A stretch of 10,196 nt of DNA, taken from Chloroflexota bacterium (lineage in GTDB: Bacteria; Chloroflexota; Anaerolineae; Promineifilales; Promineifilaceae). The stretch is from NCBI GenBank assembly GCA_020353135.1, contig CP070688.1:1728294-1738489 (forward strand), given 5' to 3'. This document shows positions 6,135 through 10,196 of this stretch, piece by piece (position 1 is the first letter of the stretch; each line of letters begins with the position of its first letter). A program made the translations under genes and the position numbers. The notes beneath the pieces were generated by a model. It was not told where the DNA came from, did no database searches, and worked only from the letters and a program-made list of their open reading frames with translations.

Positions 6135-7211
6135 ATGGCGAAAGTGAAGAACATCGCGACGTTCTTCGTCGATACTTACCAGAAGTGGCTTGAAGATCGG
6201 GCCATGCGCATGGCGGCCGCTCTGTCCTACTACACCCTGTTTTCGCTTGCGCCACTGCTGTTTGTCTTGACCGGTATCCTGGGCGCGCTGGCCGAACGGT
6301 TCGTATTGGAAATCGGAGTCGGCGGCGAGGTGGGCGATCTACTAGGTGACATTATGGGCCCGGAACTGGCTAATTTTGTCCTGGGCCTGGTGGAAGATAC
6401 GTCCGAGAACGCGGCCCTGAGCTCGTCCTTGCCCTTGATCTCGATCATCGGCCTGGTAATCACGTTGTGGGGCGCGTCCAACATATTCAATTACCTACAC
6501 GAGGCCCTCAATACAATATGGGGCGTCCGGCCGATCGCCAAAGGCGGCATCATCATGGAAGCCAGGCGTAGAGCGCTGGCCTTTCTGATCGTCTTCATCG
6601 CCGGCGCGCTGCTTGTTCTTTACCTGCTAGCCAACGCGGCCGTTTCCATTTTTGTGCCTGTGATCACGTCATTAGTGCCCGAAGCGCTAGATATCCTTCC
6701 GGATTTTCGCGTCCTCCAGCTGAGCCAGTCCATATTGCTGTTCTGCGTGACCACCTTGCTCTTCGCCGCCTTTTACCGCGTATTGCCCGATGTAGAGATC
6801 ACCTGGCGGGATGTGTTTGTCGGCGCAGCGTTCACCTCCGTCCTTTTCGGCATCGGCATGTTGGTATTGAGCGTGTATTTTCGCTTTTATACCAGTAGTT
6901 TTGCTGGAGCGGCAGGATCGTTAATCGTCTTGCTGCTGTGGTTCTATTATTCGTCGCAGATCTTTATGTACGGGGCCGAGTTCACATACATGTATGCGAC
7001 GCGTTATGGCTCGAAAATCAAGCCGGCCGATTACACGGTGGCGGTAAACAAAACCGTCATTGAAGATGATGACGGCCGGGAGGAGGCGTCAGGCGATACA
7101 ACGTCAGCTCCGGTGGCGCCGGACGGACAATCCTCTGATCCGGACTCGCCGAAAGAGAGCGGGGCAGAAGATGTTGTCGCCCGGTCGAAGGCTGATTCGA
7201 CAAACAGCTGA
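6135..7211 (+). CDS. YihY/virulence factor BrkB family inner membrane protein
   Basis: The product has 358 residues from ATG 6135 and six predicted membrane helices: about 28-52, 100-120, 147-175, 196-215, 226-250 and 256-284. Family hallmarks are AAALSYYTLFSLAPLL at 27-42, FNYLHEALNTIWGV at 118-131, FYRVLPDVEITWRDVFVGA at about 213-231 and FAGAAGSLIVLLLWFYYSSQ at 256-275. BrkB was named in Bordetella for serum resistance, and E. coli YihY is its homologue; an older RNase BN label for the family was an error. The molecular role is unresolved, and a transport or envelope role is usually suggested. Residues about 308-358 form a hydrophilic, acidic, probably disordered tail rich in D, E, S and P. 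I chose ATG 6135 because a TTG at 6108 would start inside the promoter and lacks a ribosome site. The gene converges on the methyltransferase gene, with a 35-bp gap and no clear terminator. Confidence 0.88.
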   Translation: MAKVKNIATFFVDTYQKWLEDRAMRMAAALSYYTLFSLAPLLFVLTGILGALAERFVLEIGVGGEVGDLLGDIMGPELANFVLGLVEDTSENAALSSSLPLISIIGLVITLWGASNIFNYLHEALNTIWGVRPIAKGGIIMEARRRALAFLIVFIAGALLVLYLLANAAVSIFVPVITSLVPEALDILPDFRVLQLSQSILLFCVTTLLFAAFYRVLPDVEITWRDVFVGAAFTSVLFGIGMLVLSVYFRFYTSSFAGAAGSLIVLLLWFYYSSQIFMYGAEFTYMYATRYGSKIKPADYTVAVNKTVIEDDDGREEASGDTTSAPVAPDGQSSDPDSPKESGAEDVVARSKADSTNS

Positions 7212-7246
7212 AGCGAAAGAAAAAACGCCGGATGGCTGATCAAGCA

Positions 7247-8137
7247 TCATCGCCTGATGGGAGCTTTGCGGGCTACATATATCGTCCACTCTGGCGCATC
7301 GTATAGCTTCAGCTCGTCCCAGGCCGGCAGAACATCCACCGTCGCAAATCCGGCGCGCTTCATCAACGCGGCCATTTCTGACGTCGAATAGCTCTGATCG
7401 CACAGAATGACTTCGTCCATGGCCCCGCTTTCCAGGTCCAGGGTATAGAATCGCTCGACGACGATCTTTTCTTCTTCTAACCAGAAACGCTCGCCCAAAT
7501 GCAGGAAAGGCTCGTCGCCCCACAATCCAGTATCGTCGGTGAACCACCAGGAGCTGTCCTTCTTGTCTAGCCGGTCCGGCGTTAACAGTTCTACGACAAG
7601 TCGCCCACCCGGCCGCAGGTAACTGGCGATCTTCGTCAGCAAGGCCAGCGCGTCTTCCACTGTGAAGACGGACAACTGACCGTATAAGAACAGGGCGGCG
7701 TCGAATTGATCGTTCTCGAAAGTCATCTGGCGCACATCTGCTTCTTCAAAGCGACAGCGCTCGAACACATTCCTCTCGCTGGCCAACTGCCTGGCGTAGG
7801 CTATCGACGCGGGACTGAAGTCGACCCCAACTATCTTGCAGCCTCGTTCGGCCAGCGCCACGGCGTACAAGCCCGGGCCGCAGGTTACATCTAGCACCTG
7901 GACGCCCGGAGCAAGGTCGAGTCTAGACCATAGCCACTCAGTCACCAGTCTGCGTTCAGGTTCTTGTCGCGATGCGGCACCATGCGACTCGTCCAGATGC
8001 TCACGCAGCATGCGTTTCGAGAAGACCGGATCGTTCCACGGCAGATTGCCGCCAAAGGCCCAAGGGGTTGGACGTTCAGGCCGGCGATAGAGACGCCTCA
8101 AGGCGCTTGCGAGTGATCTTTCCTTTTCCGATTTCAT
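7247..8137 (-). CDS. Class I SAM-dependent methyltransferase (substrate unknown)
   Basis: The product has 296 residues with a Rossmann-type methyltransferase core. Motif I is VLDVTCGPG at 81-89, with the usual DxGCGxG glycine replaced by Thr. Motif II is IVGVDFSPASI at 102-112, where D106 should bind the SAM ribose. EADVRQMTF at 132-140 is the adenine-contact region, FDAALFLYGQL at 145-155 is motif IV-like, and LRPGGRLVVEL at 174-184 is the post-core strand. An N-terminal cap (1-70, rich in basic residues early on) and a C-terminal region with WWFTDDTGLWGDEPFLHL-like aromatics may form the substrate site. The pattern resembles small-molecule methyltransferases of the Methyltransf_25/11 type; no substrate can be read from the sequence or neighbours. 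I chose ATG 8137 because the frame upstream to 8311 runs through a palindromic repeat and a -10 box, and homologues would begin near the MKSEKER segment. Confidence 0.85.
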   Translation of the reverse strand: MKSEKERSLASALRRLYRRPERPTPWAFGGNLPWNDPVFSKRMLREHLDESHGAASRQEPERRLVTEWLWSRLDLAPGVQVLDVTCGPGLYAVALAERGCKIVGVDFSPASIAYARQLASERNVFERCRFEEADVRQMTFENDQFDAALFLYGQLSVFTVEDALALLTKIASYLRPGGRLVVELLTPDRLDKKDSSWWFTDDTGLWGDEPFLHLGERFWLEEEKIVVERFYTLDLESGAMDEVILCDQSYSTSEMAALMKRAGFATVDVLPAWDELKLYDAPEWTIYVARKAPIRR

Positions 8138-8152
8138 GACGCTTTTTGCCCT

Positions 8153-8158
8153 ATTGTA
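8153..8158 (-). promoter_or_regulatory. -10 element for the methyltransferase gene, with a very short leader
   Basis: Read on the minus strand this is TACAAT, five of six to consensus, ending 15 nt before ATG 8137. A start 6-8 nt downstream would leave a leader of only about 8-9 nt. No Shine-Dalgarno is visible in that leader and the -35 is weak. Confidence 0.4.
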
Positions 8159-8248
8159 GCTGATTAAGGACCAATGAACCGGGTGGTGCCGACCATTGAT
8201 CCACGATACACTGGTTGCCGAACTAGCTACCCGACGGACATACAATGA

Positions 8249-8308
8249 GACGCGGACGAGCACGGACAAGCGCTGAAGAAAAGCCGACAGTCCGCGTTCA
8301 TCCGCGTC
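8249..8308. repeat. Imperfect inverted repeat of the 'TCCGCGT' type
   Basis: The left arm GACGCGGACGAGCACGGAC (8249-8267) and right arm GTCCGCGTTCATCCGCGTC (8290-8308) are inverted copies matching at 16 of 19 positions, with a 22-nt loop. The right arm also contains TCCGCGT twice, 10 nt apart. Such TCCGCGTTCATCCGCGT words occur as dispersed intergenic repeats in various environmental bacterial genomes (from memory), so this is probably a REP- or MITE-like element, not a transcription terminator: there is no T tract, and it precedes genes on both sides. Confidence 0.65.
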
Positions 8309-8360
8309 CAATAGGTCACAAGGACGGGTCCATATCGGAGCGACTGGCGCAATTCGAAGA

Positions 8361-8372
8361 GGTCAATTGACC
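8361..8372. promoter_or_regulatory. Perfect 12-bp palindrome abutting the kinase start codon
   Basis: GGTCAATTGACC is identical to its reverse complement and ends at the base before ATG 8373. It overlaps the end of the ribosome site, so a bound dimeric regulator would block initiation; equally it may be chance. Confidence 0.3.
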
Positions 8373-10196
8373 ATGCCGCTTCTGCCCGGCGAGATTCTGA
8401 ACAAACGTTATCGCATGGTCAGCTTGCTGGCCGAAGGGCCTTACGGCGCCGTGTATCGCGCCTGGGACTTGAAGGCCCGGCAGGATGTAGCGATCAAAGA
8501 GTATCTGGATCCGTCGGCCGAGACCCAGAAGTTGTTCCGCGCGGAAGCCATCCGATTGAGTGGCTTGAAACACGCCCAGTTACCGGTTGCGCAGGACCAC
8601 TTTTGCCTGGAAGATACGGGTCAGTACCTCGTCAGCGAATTTATAAGCGGCGTTAACTTGCAGGAGCTATCGGAACAGTATGGTCCTTTACCCTCCGATT
8701 TAATCATCGCCTGGCTGCAGGCCGCCTGCCGGCCGTTAACCTACTTGCACGACAAGAAACAGCTTCACATGGATATCAAGCCGGCCAATTTGCGGCTCAG
8801 GCCAGACGGCGAGCTATTCCTCGTCGACACAGGCTTGCCGGGACTCGGCATGAGCACCGGTGGTGATGGCTACAGGGCGCCAGAACAGCAGATGTCGGAC
8901 ATGGTGACCCCTGCCAGCGACATCTATGGATTGGGAGGGGCGCTGTATGCCTTGCTGACACAAGAAGAGCCACCCGATGCTTTGCGGCGAGAAAGCGGCC
9001 TGGAGACTTTGATCCCGGCTCGGGAAGTCAATCCAGATGTCGAACCCTATCTGTCGGTGGTCGCCAGCCGGGCTATGGATCTGCGGCCTGAGGTGCGTTT
9101 TGAGTCGGCCGGCGAATTCGCCAAGGCGCTAGAGCGACCGGTCGGCCGGCCGGCGCTGGAGATAACCGAACCAAGGCGTACTGCCCGAGCCTATGCCCAG
9201 GCACCGGCGCCCGTGCGCCCACAGCCACGACGAAGGCAAATTGAGCAGCGGACCATCTTGGCATTGGTTGCCATACTGCTACTTATTGGCGGGGCGGTCA
9301 TTGGTCTGACAGTGGCCAGTTTAACGCCGGCCGCGCAAGAGCAACAGGTGGCGGCGACGGCCACCTTACGGTCTCAGATCGTCGCCGCCCTGACGGCTAT
9401 TACCACGGTGACCGCAACGCCAGCGCCGAGCGCCACGCCGATCCCGACCCCGGCACCTCTGATCGACGAGCAATCCGGCGCCAAAATGATCTACGTGCCG
9501 AGTGGCTCATTCCGCATGGGCAGTGATGAGACGGAGCCTGACGAAGCGCCGTCCCAAATTATTCGCGTAGACGCCTACTATCTTGACGAGACCGAGGTCA
9601 CCAATGGCCAATACGCCAAGTGTGTAGCGGCCGGCGAATGTCAGCCACCGGGTCGATCGGGCGCCACTTATCATCCGGCCTACTATGGCGATTCAGCCTA
9701 TGATGACTATCCGGTGATATTTGTGAATTGGAATGATGCGCGCGATTTTTGCAGCTGGCGAGGCGCCAGGCTTCCGTCAGAGGCCGAATGGGAGAGGGCA
9801 GCCGGTTTCGACCCAGTCATGGGTATCAAACACACTTACCCCTGGGGCGATATCTTTGATGGAAGTTTGCTCAATTTCTGCGATCTCAACTGTCCTGCCG
9901 ATGATCGCGACACGACGGTTGACGACGGCCATATTGATACGGCGCCAGTGGGCAGCTATCCAAACGGTCGCTCGCCATTGGGCTTCTACGATATGTCGGG
10001 CAACGTCATGGAGTGGGTAAGCGACTGGTATGATCCACGCGCCTACGAAAACGCGGCCGACACCAATCCACTAGGGCCTTTGGATGGGGAGTTTAAATCA
10101 CTACGTGGCGGTTCCTGGCTGTCGACCGAAGACCAGGTAAGGGTGAGCGGGCGTGGATCATATGACCCTACTGTGCGCCGGGCACACCTGGGTTTC
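8373..10196 (+). CDS. Membrane Ser/Thr protein kinase fused to an FGE/SUMF1-like domain (3' end beyond window)
   Basis: The frame is open from ATG 8373 to the last base (608 codons, no stop), so it is 3'-truncated by the window. Residues 1-255 are a Hanks-type kinase: a degenerate glycine loop AEGPYGAVY at 20-28; K42 in VAIKE; E58 as the probable helix-C glutamate; HMDIKPAN at 132-139 with catalytic D134 and N139; metal-binding D152 in DTG (not DFG); RAPE at 168-171; and DIYGLG at 183-188. After a basic, proline-rich linker comes one membrane helix at about 293-316, then a Thr/Pro/Ala linker (about 340-363). An FGE-sulfatase (SUMF1/EgtB/PvdO-type) domain starts at about 370: MIYVPSGSFRMGS, DETEVTNGQYAKCV at 405-418, PVIFVNWNDARDFCSWRGAR near 447-466, LPSEAEWERAA at 467-477, YPWGD at 489-493, GNVMEWVSDWYD at 543-554 and LRGGSW at 577-582. 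The topology implies a cytosolic kinase and an outside FGE-like domain, a receptor-like layout. The copper-binding cysteines of true FGE are absent where visible. Confidence 0.88.
   Translation, partial: MPLLPGEILNKRYRMVSLLAEGPYGAVYRAWDLKARQDVAIKEYLDPSAETQKLFRAEAIRLSGLKHAQLPVAQDHFCLEDTGQYLVSEFISGVNLQELSEQYGPLPSDLIIAWLQAACRPLTYLHDKKQLHMDIKPANLRLRPDGELFLVDTGLPGLGMSTGGDGYRAPEQQMSDMVTPASDIYGLGGALYALLTQEEPPDALRRESGLETLIPAREVNPDVEPYLSVVASRAMDLRPEVRFESAGEFAKALERPVGRPALEITEPRRTARAYAQAPAPVRPQPRRRQIEQRTILALVAILLLIGGAVIGLTVASLTPAAQEQQVAATATLRSQIVAALTAITTVTATPAPSATPIPTPAPLIDEQSGAKMIYVPSGSFRMGSDETEPDEAPSQIIRVDAYYLDETEVTNGQYAKCVAAGECQPPGRSGATYHPAYYGDSAYDDYPVIFVNWNDARDFCSWRGARLPSEAEWERAAGFDPVMGIKHTYPWGDIFDGSLLNFCDLNCPADDRDTTVDDGHIDTAPVGSYPNGRSPLGFYDMSGNVMEWVSDWYDPRAYENAADTNPLGPLDGEFKSLRGGSWLSTEDQVRVSGRGSYDPTVRRAHLGF

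Larger units (their letters stand above)
8138..8372. other. Divergent intergenic region with repeat and promoter elements
   Basis: The region separates the leftward methyltransferase gene from the rightward kinase gene. It holds a -10 candidate for the methyltransferase (8153-8158), an inverted-repeat element (8249-8308), and a 12-bp palindrome touching the kinase start (8361-8372). A second TACAAT at 8241-8246 reads toward the kinase gene, but its nearest -35-like TTGCCG (8215-8220) is 20 nt away, longer than usual. The kinase ribosome site is AGAGGT at 8358-8363. No gene is supported here. Confidence 0.5.

Noticed and set aside
7212..7246. Bidirectional terminator between the convergent genes
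   Set aside because: Only weak, bulged pairings (GATG/CATC) without a T tract were found.
7104..7547. 147-codon minus-strand ORF bridging the YihY and methyltransferase genes
   Set aside because: Overlaps two well-supported genes and is Arg-rich shadow sequence.
8138..8311. N-terminal extension of the methyltransferase by 58 codons
   Set aside because: It would run through the inverted repeat and a -10 box, and the extra residues look non-coding.
9733..10020. 95-codon plus ORF within the FGE-like domain
   Set aside because: A shadow in another frame of the kinase-FGE gene, whose motifs are continuous through this stretch.

Overview
The window looks like a bacterial chromosome segment of moderately high GC, most likely from Chloroflexota (Anaerolineae or a related filamentous lineage). 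This is an inference from gene content: a very long DUF2723 membrane glycosyltransferase with beta-rich tail domains, a Ser/Thr kinase fused through one membrane helix to a formylglycine-generating-enzyme-like (SUMF1/FGE) domain, and interspersed short palindromic repeats in otherwise single-gene units. No marker gene fixes the taxonomy.

Layout. 1-886 holds no intact gene. It has a possible gene tail running in from the left edge (1-240) and, at 387-824, what looks like a small secreted-protein gene broken by frameshifts. 888-4085 (minus) is a 1065-residue GT-C-type membrane glycosyltransferase that carries an in-frame 75-bp palindromic heptamer-repeat insertion. 4307-4723 (plus) is a small DUF5684 membrane protein with a clear promoter, Shine-Dalgarno site and terminator. 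4874-6028 (plus) is a PLP-dependent cystathionine gamma-synthase/lyase. 6135-7211 (plus) is a YihY/BrkB-family membrane protein, probably read from a leaderless or near-leaderless mRNA. 7247-8137 (minus) is a class I SAM methyltransferase that converges on it. 8138-8372 is a divergent intergenic region with a 19-nt inverted repeat and a 12-bp palindrome against the next start codon. 8373 to the right edge (plus) is a kinase-TM-FGE-like fusion, cut by the window end.

The genes do not form an obvious pathway or operon; most seem to have their own promoters. Cystathionine synthase/lyase serves sulfur amino acid metabolism, the DUF2723 protein acts in surface glycosylation, and the kinase fusion is a membrane signalling protein. 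I see no defence island, CRISPR array, transposase, phage gene or RNA gene, and no convincing new multi-gene system. The best leads are the in-frame repeat insertion in the glycosyltransferase, the kinase/FGE-like fusion with non-canonical catalytic motifs on both sides, and the broken secreted-protein gene at the left.
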